Part shown: one piece after another, positions 1 through 7,976 of the stretch | How the letters are laid out: the number at the start of each line of letters is the position of its first letter | Position numbering within the stretch: the stretch's first letter is position 1 | Assembly (NCBI GenBank): GCA_963821935.1 | Contig: CAWGFM010000004.1 | Coordinates: 434,001 to 498,000, forward strand | Direction of reading: 5' to 3' | DNA from: JAOUEA01 sp963821935 | Lineage (GTDB): Bacteria > Actinomycetota > UBA4738 > HRBIN12 | DNA length: 64,000 nt | Notes under the pieces: model-generated | What the model was told of the DNA's origin: nothing | The model's input: only the letters and a program-made list of their open reading frames with translations | Databases searched by the model: none | Program-made: the position numbers and the translations under genes

Positions 1-568
1 CCGCGTCGTGTACTCCATACAACCCGACGACCAGGCGCCGGGTCCACTCGTCCAACTCCGAGGCCACCGCTCGATACGTGGAGAGCGGGAGGCCGATGGG
101 GTCCACCACGCCCTCGTCATGGAGGTTGCGCGGGAATCCGGATCGCCGCAGCGCATGTGCACCCGCGACCCGGCCTGCCAGGGTCGCCGGATCGGCGTCC
201 GGCGCCGCGGGGTCCATCGCCTCGAGGAGACGGACCAGCTCCTTCAGGGTGAACGAGCGGCCGGCCGCTTCGGGAACGATGCTCGCGGCCCCGTCTCGGT
301 GCTCGGTGGCCATCCCCACGACGAGGTCGGCCGCGAGCATGTCGTCGGACAGCATGCGGGCACGATGACCGGCGATGTTGGATCCATGCTCGCGAGCGGC
401 GATCACCGAACCCTCACTGGGCGGTGACCCCTCGAGGCCGGCGATGCCGGCCGAGGACACGGTGGGAGCGCCGGGGCCGAACCGCGCGGAGAAGGCGTCT
501 CGGAGGAACCCTTCGGCGATCGGAGAACGGCAGATGTTGCCGGTGCACACCACCAGGATCGAGGTCAT
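1..568 (-). CDS. Low-molecular-weight protein tyrosine phosphatase (3' end off window)
   Basis: Small cytosolic phosphatase of the LMW-PTP/arsenate-reductase fold that removes phosphate from protein Tyr or Arg. The first residues read MTSILVVCTGNICRSPIAEG, which contains the catalytic P-loop CTGNICRS at about residues 8-15. The general-acid DP motif appears near residue 157 (VVDPIG). About 189 residues are visible without a stop, so nearly the whole protein is present and only the tail is cut by the window edge. The ATG overlaps the TGA of the preceding sua5-type gene by 4 bases, so the two are translationally coupled. A YwlE-like enzyme next to the Sua5 gene is a familiar arrangement in Gram-positive genomes. 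The substrate is not known from sequence. Confidence 0.9.
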   Translation of the reverse strand, partial: MTSILVVCTGNICRSPIAEGFLRDAFSARFGPGAPTVSSAGIAGLEGSPPSEGSVIAAREHGSNIAGHRARMLSDDMLAADLVVGMATEHRDGAASIVPEAAGRSFTLKELVRLLEAMDPAAPDADPATLAGRVAGAHALRRSGFPRNLHDEGVVDPIGLPLSTYRAVASELDEWTRRLVVGLYGVHDA

Positions 569-1197
569 GACGAGGGCCGGGATTCTAGCAGTGGGGCCCC
601 GTGCGGCAGGTGTCCGCGGATCGTGGCCGCGTCGATGCTGCCAGGCCGGATGATCGCGGCAGCGCCGTGCGCCAGGTCCAGCACCGTCGAGGCCAGACCG
701 GTCAGCGGTTCAGGCGCGCACAGGTATACGTCGACCTGGTCGCCGAAGGTCTCGACCAGGTGCTCGCAGTCGGTGACCGGCGGGTGTCCGGACCGGTTGG
801 CGCTGGTGACCGCCAACGGGCCCGTGATCGAGAGCACGGCGAGCGTGAGCGGATGAGACGGAACCCTCAGCCCCACCGTTGCGGGCTCCTCGCCGAGGTC
901 CCATGCACGCGAGTCAGGCATCCGCCCCAGCACCAGTGTGAGCGCGCCGGGCCAACAGGTGCGAGCGAGTGCGTCGGCCCGCTCGTCGAAGACCGCGACC
1001 CGTCGAGCCTGGGCCTCGTTCGCGCACAGGACCGGCAGCGCGAGGTCGCGGGTCCGGCCCTTGGCTCGGAAGACTCGCGCGGTGGCGGCGGGGTCGTCAG
1101 GCCTGGTCCCGATGCCGTACACCGTGTCGGTCGGCAGGACGATGAGCTTGCCGCTGCGGACGGCGTCGGCGGCCTCGCCGATCGGATCCGTCGTCAC
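565..1197 (-). CDS. TsaC/Sua5-type threonylcarbamoyl-AMP synthase
   Basis: YrdC-fold enzyme that makes threonylcarbamoyl-AMP from threonine, bicarbonate and ATP, the first step of the t6A37 modification of ANN-decoding tRNAs. The motif KLIVLPTDTVYGIG near residue 17 and the SANRSG segment are family hallmarks. At 210 residues it is the short single-domain type, without the extra C-terminal Sua5 domain. The start is taken as GTG at 1197 because this GTG overlaps the prmC stop as GTGA. The longer frame upstream only reads through prmC sequence. Its stop in turn overlaps the start of the phosphatase gene. Confidence 0.93.
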   Translation of the reverse strand: MTTDPIGEAADAVRSGKLIVLPTDTVYGIGTRPDDPAATARVFRAKGRTRDLALPVLCANEAQARRVAVFDERADALARTCWPGALTLVLGRMPDSRAWDLGEEPATVGLRVPSHPLTLAVLSITGPLAVTSANRSGHPPVTDCEHLVETFGDQVDVYLCAPEPLTGLASTVLDLAHGAAAIIRPGSIDAATIRGHLPHGAPLLESRPSS

Positions 1198-2075
1198 GGC
1201 GGCATCGCGGGAGGGCTCCGGCGGGCAGTCACCACGCGGTCCCGGCCGGCGAGATCCGTGGAGAGCGTCACCTCGTCGAACCCCGCTCGCCGCATCATGT
1301 CGCACACATCCCGGCCCATGGTCTCGCCGATCTCGACGGCGATGATGCCGCGTGAGGTCAGGACAGACGCAGCCAACGACACGAGTGCGGCATAGACGGT
1401 CAGATCGCCGACGAGCGCCTCGTAGGGGTCAGCCCGGACGTCGGCCGGCAGGCCCTCGTACTGGTCCGCAGCGACGTACGGGGGGTTGGCCACCACCGCG
1501 TCCAGCGGGGACGGGATGCTCGCATCGTCCACCAAGGGGTCGCCGAGCTGGACCTCGACATCCAGACCGAGCCTCGTGGCGTTGACACGCGCGAGCTCGA
1601 CCGCCGCACGCGAACGGTCGATCGCGACCACACGTGCGTCGGCTCGTTCGTCCTTGATCGCCAGGGCGATGGCGCCCGTGCCCGTACCGACGTCGAGGAT
1701 CCGGGGTCGTTCGATGTCGCGGAGCAGGAGGAGGACGCGCTCCACCAGCACCTCGGTCTCCGGTCTGGGGATGAACACGCCGGGCCGGACGGTGAGCACG
1801 ACGCGCCGGAAGCCGGTGTCGCCGAGGAGGTGTTGCACCGGCGCGCCCGAGCACCGCAAACAGAGCGCCCGACCGAAGTCCCTGGCCTGGTCGGGGTCGA
1901 GGATGAGGTCCCGCGCCGCCAGGCCGGTTCGGTCCGTCCTCAAGACGTCGGCCAGCAGCAGCTCGGCTCCAGCACGGGGTTCCGCGACGTCGTGCCTGGC
2001 GAGGTAGCGCTCCGCCCGCCGCAGTACGACACCGACCGTGGGACGGGCGGACTCGGCAGCGGCGACCCGGCTCAT
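1194..2075 (-). CDS. prmC: Release factor glutamine N5-methyltransferase PrmC (HemK)
   Basis: AdoMet-dependent methyltransferase that methylates the Gln of the GGQ motif in class-1 peptide release factors. The protein has 293 residues: an N-terminal helical domain, the substrate segment FIPRPETE (about 101-108), the AdoMet-binding motif LDVGTGTGAI (about 127-136) and the catalytic NPPY motif at 197-200. Its ATG overlaps the stop codon of prfA, the gene for its substrate RF1, and its own stop overlaps the sua5-type start. The prfA-prmC-sua5 order is widely conserved in bacteria. Confidence 0.96.
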   Translation of the reverse strand: MSRVAAAESARPTVGVVLRRAERYLARHDVAEPRAGAELLLADVLRTDRTGLAARDLILDPDQARDFGRALCLRCSGAPVQHLLGDTGFRRVVLTVRPGVFIPRPETEVLVERVLLLLRDIERPRILDVGTGTGAIALAIKDERADARVVAIDRSRAAVELARVNATRLGLDVEVQLGDPLVDDASIPSPLDAVVANPPYVAADQYEGLPADVRADPYEALVGDLTVYAALVSLAASVLTSRGIIAVEIGETMGRDVCDMMRRAGFDEVTLSTDLAGRDRVVTARRSPPAMPP

Positions 2076-3175
2076 GCACCCGCGCCATCGGCGCCGCCCT
2101 CGGCGAGCTGGGCGGCGCGCTCCGCGTTGTTGAGCTCGTCGACGAATCGGTCCAGCTCCCCGCCTCCCACCAGCACCTCGTGGAGCTGATGGGACGTGAG
2201 CTTGATCCGATGATCGGTGACCCGCCCATCGGGGAAGTTGTAGGTGCGGATCTTCTCGGATCGGTCGCCCGTGCCCAGCTGGGAGCGTCGGGCCGCGGCC
2301 TCCTTCGCTTGGGCCTCGTCCTGTGCCTTCTGCAGCAGCCGGGCTCGCAGGTACCGCAGCGCCTTCTCCTTGTTCTGCAGCTGGGAGCGTTCCTCCTGGC
2401 ACTCGACCTTGATGCCGGTGGGCACGTGGAGCACCCGAACGGCCGAATCGGTGGTGTTGACGGACTGACCTCCGGGCCCGCTGGATCGGTATACCTCGAT
2501 CTTCAGATCCTCCGCCCGCATGTCCACCTCGACCTCCTCGGCTTCGGGCAGGACCGCCACCGTGGCTGTCGAGGTGTGGATGCGGCCGGAGGACTCGGTC
2601 ACCGGCACGCGCTGCACGCGGTGGACGCCGGATTCGTGCTTGAGCTTGCCGTAGGCGTCCTTCCCGCGAACCTCCAGCGAGACCTCCTTGAACCCGCCGA
2701 GGTCGCTGGGTGAAGACGCCAGGACGTCGGTCTTCCATCGGTGCCGCTCACCGAACCGCTGGTACATCTCGAACAGTTCCCCCGCCCACAGTGCGGCTTC
2801 CTGACCTCCTGCGCCGGCACGGATCTCCACGATGAGGTCCTTGCCGTCGTTGGGGTCCTTCGGCACCAGGAGCTGTTCCAGGGTGGCACGCAGCGCCGCG
2901 GCACGTTCGTCGGCCTGCCGGGCCTCATCGAGGAAGAAGGCCTGCATCTCCGGGTCGCCCTCGGCGTCGGCCAGTGCGTGTGCGTCGGCGGCTTGCTGGC
3001 CCGCCGACCGATACTCGCGATACGGGCGCACGATCTCTTCGAGCTCCGAGAAGGACCTTCCGAGGTTCGTGCGCTGCTCGGGATCGGCGATCACCTCGGG
3101 CAGCGACATCCTCGACGAGACCTCTTCGTAGCGGGTCTCGATCTCGGTGAGTCGGGCGTCGAAGTCGGCGGACAT
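2072..3175 (-). CDS. prfA: Peptide chain release factor 1
   Basis: Class-1 release factor that recognises UAA and UAG and triggers peptidyl-tRNA hydrolysis on the ribosome. The 367-residue length is typical. The codon-recognition tripeptide is PVT (191-193), the P-x-T form that marks RF1 rather than the SPF of RF2. The catalytic GGQ lies at 235-237 in SSGPGGQSVN. The upstream gap to the DivIVA-like gene is 70 bases. No clear Shine-Dalgarno is seen, but a GATGAT element lies 6 bases before the ATG, so a promoter of its own with a leaderless transcript is possible. Confidence 0.97.
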   Translation of the reverse strand: MSADFDARLTEIETRYEEVSSRMSLPEVIADPEQRTNLGRSFSELEEIVRPYREYRSAGQQAADAHALADAEGDPEMQAFFLDEARQADERAAALRATLEQLLVPKDPNDGKDLIVEIRAGAGGQEAALWAGELFEMYQRFGERHRWKTDVLASSPSDLGGFKEVSLEVRGKDAYGKLKHESGVHRVQRVPVTESSGRIHTSTATVAVLPEAEEVEVDMRAEDLKIEVYRSSGPGGQSVNTTDSAVRVLHVPTGIKVECQEERSQLQNKEKALRYLRARLLQKAQDEAQAKEAAARRSQLGTGDRSEKIRTYNFPDGRVTDHRIKLTSHQLHEVLVGGGELDRFVDELNNAERAAQLAEGGADGAGA

Positions 3176-3245
3176 GGCCCGATCATCTCAGCCACCCGCG
3201 GCGATCGCTCGATGCAGGACGGTCCGGTGAGGCCGCGAGCAGCGG

Positions 3246-4118
3246 TCAGTCCGAGCTGTCGGAGTGCTCCTGGTCGAAGTCGAGCTCCATCGACGCGAGG
3301 TCGGGGATGTCCATCGAGATCTCCTCGCTGTCCTCGTCCTCATCCTCGGCGGTGGGACTCGGGGAGGACGACGCCTCGGCGCCTGCCTCGGCTTCGGCGT
3401 CGGCGTCGGCGAAGAGCTCCTCGAATCGCACCTCGGCTTCGGCCGGGTCCGATCCTTCCGCGTCCGTCACCCAGAGGTCCTCGTAGCGGGGGTCGAGCAA
3501 CTCGCCGGGATCGGATCCGTCCGGCATGGCTTCGGCCTGCGTCGGGGTCATCGCCTCCAGGTCATCGGCATCGGAGCCGGCAATCGCCGGTCCTTCGATG
3601 ACCGACCCGAGCTCTTCGGCCACCCCGAGCAACCGGGACTGCATCTGTTGGAGCTGGCTCACGAGCTGGTCTCGTCGGGTCGACAGACCGGCCAGGACGC
3701 GATCGGCTTCCTCACGCGCCGACCCGAGCGCATCGGTCCCTTCTTGCTTCGCCGCTTCGGCGCTCGCCTGCGCGTCGACCCGGATCCGATCGGCATCGGT
3801 CTTCGCGTCATCGACGATGCGGCCGGCCTCGCGATCCGCAGCGGCGATCAGTCCGGCGAACCGCTTGGAGATGCGATCGTAGGGGTCGGACTCGGGCGCG
3901 GTCGGCATGGCGTTGGCCGACGGCTGCGCCGGTCGCGACTCCGCCACCAGCCTGGCGTCCTTCAGATCGCTCTCCAGCGACTCGACCTGAGACGCGACGG
4001 ACCCCAAGTAATCGCGCACCTGGTCGGGGTCGTACCCTCGGCGGATCGTTGCGAATTCACGGCGGCGGATCTGTTCGGAACTGGGCAACAGCGGCAGATC
4101 GAGGTCGCTGGTCGGCAT
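3246..4118 (-). CDS. DivIVA-domain coiled-coil protein
   Basis: The N-terminus (residues 1-50) carries the DivIVA signature: hydrophobic IRRREFATIRRGYDPDQVRDYL followed by a predicted coiled coil. Another coiled-coil stretch covers about residues 90-160, and the C-terminal half is very acidic (Asp/Glu/Ser/Ala rich). DivIVA proteins mark curved membrane at poles and septa and recruit cell-wall machinery; the role here is inferred. The ATG at 4118 is preferred over an in-frame codon 27 bases upstream because GGGAGGT lies at the right spacing before it. The gene sits between a YqhQ-like gene and prfA, where DivIVA genes are not usually found. It is not the classic ftsZ-linked divIVA locus. Confidence 0.8.
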   Translation of the reverse strand: MPTSDLDLPLLPSSEQIRRREFATIRRGYDPDQVRDYLGSVASQVESLESDLKDARLVAESRPAQPSANAMPTAPESDPYDRISKRFAGLIAAADREAGRIVDDAKTDADRIRVDAQASAEAAKQEGTDALGSAREEADRVLAGLSTRRDQLVSQLQQMQSRLLGVAEELGSVIEGPAIAGSDADDLEAMTPTQAEAMPDGSDPGELLDPRYEDLWVTDAEGSDPAEAEVRFEELFADADAEAEAGAEASSSPSPTAEDEDEDSEEISMDIPDLASMELDFDQEHSDSSD

Positions 4119-4215
4119 GGTCGAAACCTCCCTTGAGGGGAACATCCGGTCGGTCTGACCAGCATCTTGGGGGCGCTGCGGGCCCGATGCAACGACCGCC
4201 GCCAGGAACCAAGGA

Positions 4216-5190
4216 TCAGCTGGAGGGGTCGCCTGAGGACGGGCCGCTGGTCCGGCCGGCAGACGGGCCAGGCGACTGGCTTGAAGACTGCGTGGCTTCG
4301 GCTTCCCGCCGCAGGACCTCTTCGAACGAGGTCACGGCCACCTCGATCTGGCTGTCGTCTGGCTCTTGGGTCGTGATCTTCTGCAGCCAGATGCCCGGTC
4401 GCATGAGCACGCGCATCACGAGCGAGTCGGGGAAGCGCGCGCCCAGCCGCAGCGCTTCGTACGCGAGGCCGGCGATGATGGGGATCGCCACGATCCGCGA
4501 CCCGATACGCCACCAGATGCCGGGCGTGCCGAACAACGTGAACACGAAGATCGTGATGATCATGACGATGATCAGGAAGTTCGTGCCGCACCGCACGTGC
4601 TCCTTGGGGTAGCGGTCGATGAGGTGAGGGTCATCGAGCGGATCGCCGTGTTCGAACGCCGCGATCGTCTTGTGCTCGGCCCCGTGATACTCGAAGACGC
4701 GGTGGATGTCCTTGGTGCGTCCGATGAGCCACAGGTACGCGACGAAGATGCCCACCCTGAACAGGCCCTCGGCAACCAGCACCGGCACCCCACCACCGGT
4801 CCGATCCTCCACCCACGAGAAGAGCACCGTGGGACCCAGGATGAAGATGCCGATGAACAGGACCATGGCGAGCGCCAGCGACAGGCCGACCTGGCGGGAG
4901 GTGAGCTGTTCCTCTTCCTCCAGGGATTGGTTGGCCGCGATCATCAGGGCACGGATGCCGATGGCGAGCGACTGGCCCAGCACGATCACCCCGCGCACCC
5001 CGGGCTTGCGCAGGATCGGATGACGATCGGCCACCGACTCGATCAGATGCGATTCGACGTGGACGTCACCGGCCGGCTTGCGCACGGCCACCGCCCAATG
5101 GTGGGCGCCGCGCATCATGACTCCCTCCACGACGGCCTGGCCACCGTAGAGATGGTTGGGAGCCGAGGGAGACGCTGCCTCGTCGGTCAC
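4216..5190 (-). CDS. DUF1385 (YqhQ-like) membrane protein
   Basis: 324-residue membrane protein of the DUF1385 family. It begins after a GTG with the conserved GGQAVVEGVMMRG segment. About four hydrophobic spans follow (around residues 75-95, 103-125, 135-155 and 205-240), along with the family's HGAEHKTI and CGTNFL motifs. The C-terminal 40 residues are Ser/Pro rich. The function of the family is unknown, although it is commonly encoded between rpmE and prfA in Gram-positive bacteria, as here. The GTG start lies 7 bases after the rpmE stop, so the two are probably cotranscribed. Confidence 0.87.
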   Translation of the reverse strand: MTDEAASPSAPNHLYGGQAVVEGVMMRGAHHWAVAVRKPAGDVHVESHLIESVADRHPILRKPGVRGVIVLGQSLAIGIRALMIAANQSLEEEEQLTSRQVGLSLALAMVLFIGIFILGPTVLFSWVEDRTGGGVPVLVAEGLFRVGIFVAYLWLIGRTKDIHRVFEYHGAEHKTIAAFEHGDPLDDPHLIDRYPKEHVRCGTNFLIIVMIITIFVFTLFGTPGIWWRIGSRIVAIPIIAGLAYEALRLGARFPDSLVMRVLMRPGIWLQKITTQEPDDSQIEVAVTSFEEVLRREAEATQSSSQSPGPSAGRTSGPSSGDPSS

Positions 5191-5197
5191 GCGGTGC

Positions 5198-5425
5198 TCA
5201 GGCCTTCGCGGCCTGCTGCGCCTTCTGTGTCTTCTCGTACCGGCGCTGGAACCGTTCCACACGGCCACCGGTGTCGACCAGCTTCTGCTTGCCCGTGTAG
5301 AACGGGTGGCAGTTGGAGCAGATCTCCGCGCGGATCTCCCCCACGGTGGAGCGGGTCTGGAAGGTGTTCCCGCACGAACAATGGACGTCGGCGATCTGGT
5401 AGTCGGGGTGGATACCCTTCTTCAT
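5198..5425 (-). CDS. rpmE: Ribosomal protein bL31 (zinc type)
   Basis: 75-residue large-subunit protein bL31. Cysteines at about 16, 18, 36 and 39 (CSCG and CSNCHPFYTGKQK) make it the C+ zinc-binding form, which in other bacteria is swapped for a cysteine-free paralogue under zinc starvation. The start at 5425 has GGAGAG upstream and matches the standard N-terminus MKKGIHPDY. The gene lies downstream of rho with a stem-loop between them, so it may be transcribed with rho or from its own start. Confidence 0.97.
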   Translation of the reverse strand: MKKGIHPDYQIADVHCSCGNTFQTRSTVGEIRAEICSNCHPFYTGKQKLVDTGGRVERFQRRYEKTQKAQQAAKA

Positions 5426-5527
5426 GGTCGTTCGCTCTCCTTCAGATGCTGCAATCGTACTCACACTCCGTTCCAACGAACCCGTATTCCCGCCCTTCGA
5501 GCACCCCAGGACCCGCCGCACATCGAT

Positions 5528-5571
5528 CTGGGGGCTCAAGTAGCGAGCGTCAGCGAGCGATAGCCCCCCAG
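5528..5571 (-). terminator. Stem-loop directly after rho
   Basis: Five bases after the rho stop codon the arms 5528-5536 (ctgggggct) and 5562-5571 (agccccccag) pair as a 9-bp stem with one bulged base. The 25-base loop contains the direct repeat agcgagcg twice. No T-run follows on the minus strand. It could be a Rho-assisted or pausing terminator, an mRNA 3'-end protector, or a leader structure for rpmE. The termination role is inferred from position only. Confidence 0.5.
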
Positions 5572-5575
5572 CGAA

Positions 5576-7309
5576 CTAGCCGCCCGTCTTGGCGATCTCC
5601 TTCAGGAACTGCTCGTTGGACTTCGTGGCACGGATCTTGTCGGTGAGCAGCTCGAGCGCCGCCCCCGGCTCCAGCGCGTGCAGCACCCGCCGGAGCTTGA
5701 TGACCTGCGCGAGCTCCTCCGCGGGCAACAGGAGCTCCTCCTTGCGGGTGCTGGAGGCATCGACGTTGATCGCCGGGAACAGGCGCTTCTCCGCCAGCTG
5801 GCGGTCCAGGCGGATCTCCATGTTCCCGGTGCCCTTGAACTCCTCGAAGATGCCCTCGTCCATTCGTGAGCCCGTCTCGACCAGCGCGCTCGCGATGATC
5901 GTGACCGAGCCGCCCTCTTCGATGTTCCGCGCAGCCCCGAAGAACCGGCGAGGCGGATACAAGGCAGCCGAGTCGATGCCGCCCGACAGGATCTTGCCCG
6001 ACGTGGGCATGGCCAGGTTGTACGCACGCGCCAACCGGGTCAGCGAGTCCAGGATGATAGCGACATCCTGACCTTGCTCGGCCAGGCGCTTCGCACGCTC
6101 CAGCACCAGCTCGGTGACCTGCACGTGCTGATCGGTGGGCTTGTCGAACGTGGAGTACACGACCTCGGCGGCTGAGACCGTGCGCTGCCAGTCGGTGACC
6201 TCCTCGGGTCGCTCATCGACCAGGAGCACGATCAGATGCACCTCCGGGTTGGATGCCACGATGCCGTTGGCGATCTGCTTCAGGATCGTGGTCTTGCCCG
6301 CCTTCGGAGGCGAAACGACCATGCCGCGCTGACCCTTGCCGACGGGGGCGACCATATCGATGATGCGCTCCGTGACGCCCAACGGGGTGTTCTCCAAGCG
6401 GAAACGCTCGTCAGGGAACAGCGGCGTGAGCTTGTCGAAGTTGGGCCGGGCCTTGGCCGCCTCGGGCTCGAGTCCGTTGACGGTCTCGACCTCCAGCAGC
6501 GCCCAGTACTTCTCGTTGTCGCGCGCCTTGCGGATCTTGCCCGCCACGACGTCGCCCTTGCGGAGCGAGGACTTGCGGACCTGTGACAGAGACACGTAGA
6601 TGTCCTCTGGTCCCGGCGTGTATCCGGAGGTGCGCATGAAACCGTAGCCGTCCGGAAGCAGATCGAGGATGCCGGTGACCGTGGGCGCCGTGAGCACCTC
6701 TTCGGCGCGCTCCTGCTCCTCGCGGAGTCGCCGTTCCTCGCGGTTGCGGCGGCGCTCTTCGCGCGAAGGTCGTTGCCGGCGGTTGCGGTCGTTTCGATCG
6801 CCGCCTTGGCCCTGCTGCTGACCGCGGTTCTGATCGCCTTGACCCTGGCCGCCGCGGTCACGGTCATCACGTGCGTCACGTCCACGATCACGGTCATCAC
6901 GCTCCCGAGGCGAACGGGTGCGCTGGCCTTCGCCGCCACGAGCATCGGAGCTCGGTGCATCATCGGGGGTGGCGCTGCGTGACGGAGCCTCGGTGTCCGA
7001 GGAGGATTCGGCCTCGGATCGATCATCGGTGTCGGCGGCAGCGTCCGCCGATGGACGCTCGTCTGGCGGCGCCTCGGTGTCGGAGGCGTCCGGAGCGGCC
7101 GCGCGTTCGCCGCCGTTGCGGCGGGCACGGGCAGGCCGGGCCCCTGCCGCGGAGGAGGATCCGTTGTCGCCTCCTTGGGCGACGATGGCGTCGATCAAGC
7201 CGGCCTTGCGCAGCCGCTGCGTTCCTTCGATGCCCATCTCCTGGGCGATCCGTTGCAGCTCGGGGATGAGCTTCTGCTCGAGCGCGCTGCGGTCGATCGT
7301 GGTGTCCAT
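5576..7309 (-). CDS. rho: Transcription termination factor Rho
   Basis: Hexameric RNA-dependent ATPase that terminates transcription. It has 577 residues. An N-terminal Rho-N helical domain (about 1-45) is followed by a long low-complexity insertion (about 48-205), acidic/Ser-Ala rich at first and then strongly Arg/Gln/Asp rich. The CSD-type RNA-binding domain follows (about 207-275; GILDLLPDGYGFMR), and then the ATPase core with Walker A PPKAGKTT near 334. E. coli Rho lacks the insertion; many actinobacterial Rhos have one, where it adds RNA-binding surface. The start is 4 bases after the aldolase stop, so rho belongs to the cpgS-pgk2-aldolase transcript unless an internal promoter exists. 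Confidence 0.97.
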   Translation of the reverse strand: MDTTIDRSALEQKLIPELQRIAQEMGIEGTQRLRKAGLIDAIVAQGGDNGSSSAAGARPARARRNGGERAAAPDASDTEAPPDERPSADAAADTDDRSEAESSSDTEAPSRSATPDDAPSSDARGGEGQRTRSPRERDDRDRGRDARDDRDRGGQGQGDQNRGQQQGQGGDRNDRNRRQRPSREERRRNREERRLREEQERAEEVLTAPTVTGILDLLPDGYGFMRTSGYTPGPEDIYVSLSQVRKSSLRKGDVVAGKIRKARDNEKYWALLEVETVNGLEPEAAKARPNFDKLTPLFPDERFRLENTPLGVTERIIDMVAPVGKGQRGMVVSPPKAGKTTILKQIANGIVASNPEVHLIVLLVDERPEEVTDWQRTVSAAEVVYSTFDKPTDQHVQVTELVLERAKRLAEQGQDVAIILDSLTRLARAYNLAMPTSGKILSGGIDSAALYPPRRFFGAARNIEEGGSVTIIASALVETGSRMDEGIFEEFKGTGNMEIRLDRQLAEKRLFPAINVDASSTRKEELLLPAEELAQVIKLRRVLHALEPGAALELLTDKIRATKSNEQFLKEIAKTGG

Positions 7310-7313
7310 GAGG

Positions 7314-7976
7314 CTATGCCTCTCCCTTCAGGTTTCGTTGGAGCGAGTTCCAATCGGCCGAGAACGTTTCGAGGCCTCGATCGGTGAGTGGATGCTTCAC
7401 CAGCTTGGTGAAGACGTCGTAAGGCATGGTGGCGATGTCGGCCCCCGCACGTGCAGCTTCGACCACATGCATCGGATGCCTGAGCGAAGCCGCCAAGACG
7501 TTGGTCTGATAGCCCTGGACGGCGTAGATATCGCAGATGTCATGCAGGACGCCCATGCCGTCCGCGCCGACATCGTCGATGCGGCCCAGGAACGGCGAGA
7601 CGATGTATGCCCCGATCTCGGCTGCCAGGATCGCTTGGGCGGGCGAGAACACGAGCGTCACGTTGATGCGGATGCCCTCATCGGTCAGCCGCTTGCCGGC
7701 CGCGAGCCCGTCGGGCGTCATGGGCACCTTGACCACGGCGTTCTCCGCCATCTGCGACAGCCCCACGCCTTGTTCGTACATGGTGTCGGCTTCGGGCTCG
7801 GTGGTCTCGAGGGAGATGTCACCCGGGACGGTCTCCAGGATCTCCTTCCACACGATGTCGGGGGCCTGGGCCTCCTTGGCCACGAGCGACGGGTTGGTCG
7901 TGACGCCCGACAACACGCCCCAGCGGTTGATCTCGCGGATCTCTTCGATGTCGGCGGTATCGAGGAATAGCCTCAT
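7314..7976 (-). CDS. Transaldolase-like fructose-6-phosphate aldolase (FSA/TalC family)
   Basis: Class I TIM-barrel aldolase of the small transaldolase family (220 residues, like E. coli FsaA/TalC and bacterial MipB-type enzymes). The start MRLFLDTADIEEI, the TTNPSL motif near 26-31 and the Schiff-base lysine in VVKVP (K83) are all present. It acts on sugar phosphates in the cytosol; transaldolase versus fructose-6-phosphate aldolase activity cannot be decided from sequence. Its ATG overlaps the stop of the 2-phosphoglycerate kinase gene, which ties it to central-carbon/solute metabolism, and rho follows 4 bases later. Confidence 0.92.
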   Translation of the reverse strand: MRLFLDTADIEEIREINRWGVLSGVTTNPSLVAKEAQAPDIVWKEILETVPGDISLETTEPEADTMYEQGVGLSQMAENAVVKVPMTPDGLAAGKRLTDEGIRINVTLVFSPAQAILAAEIGAYIVSPFLGRIDDVGADGMGVLHDICDIYAVQGYQTNVLAASLRHPMHVVEAARAGADIATMPYDVFTKLVKHPLTDRGLETFSADWNSLQRNLKGEA

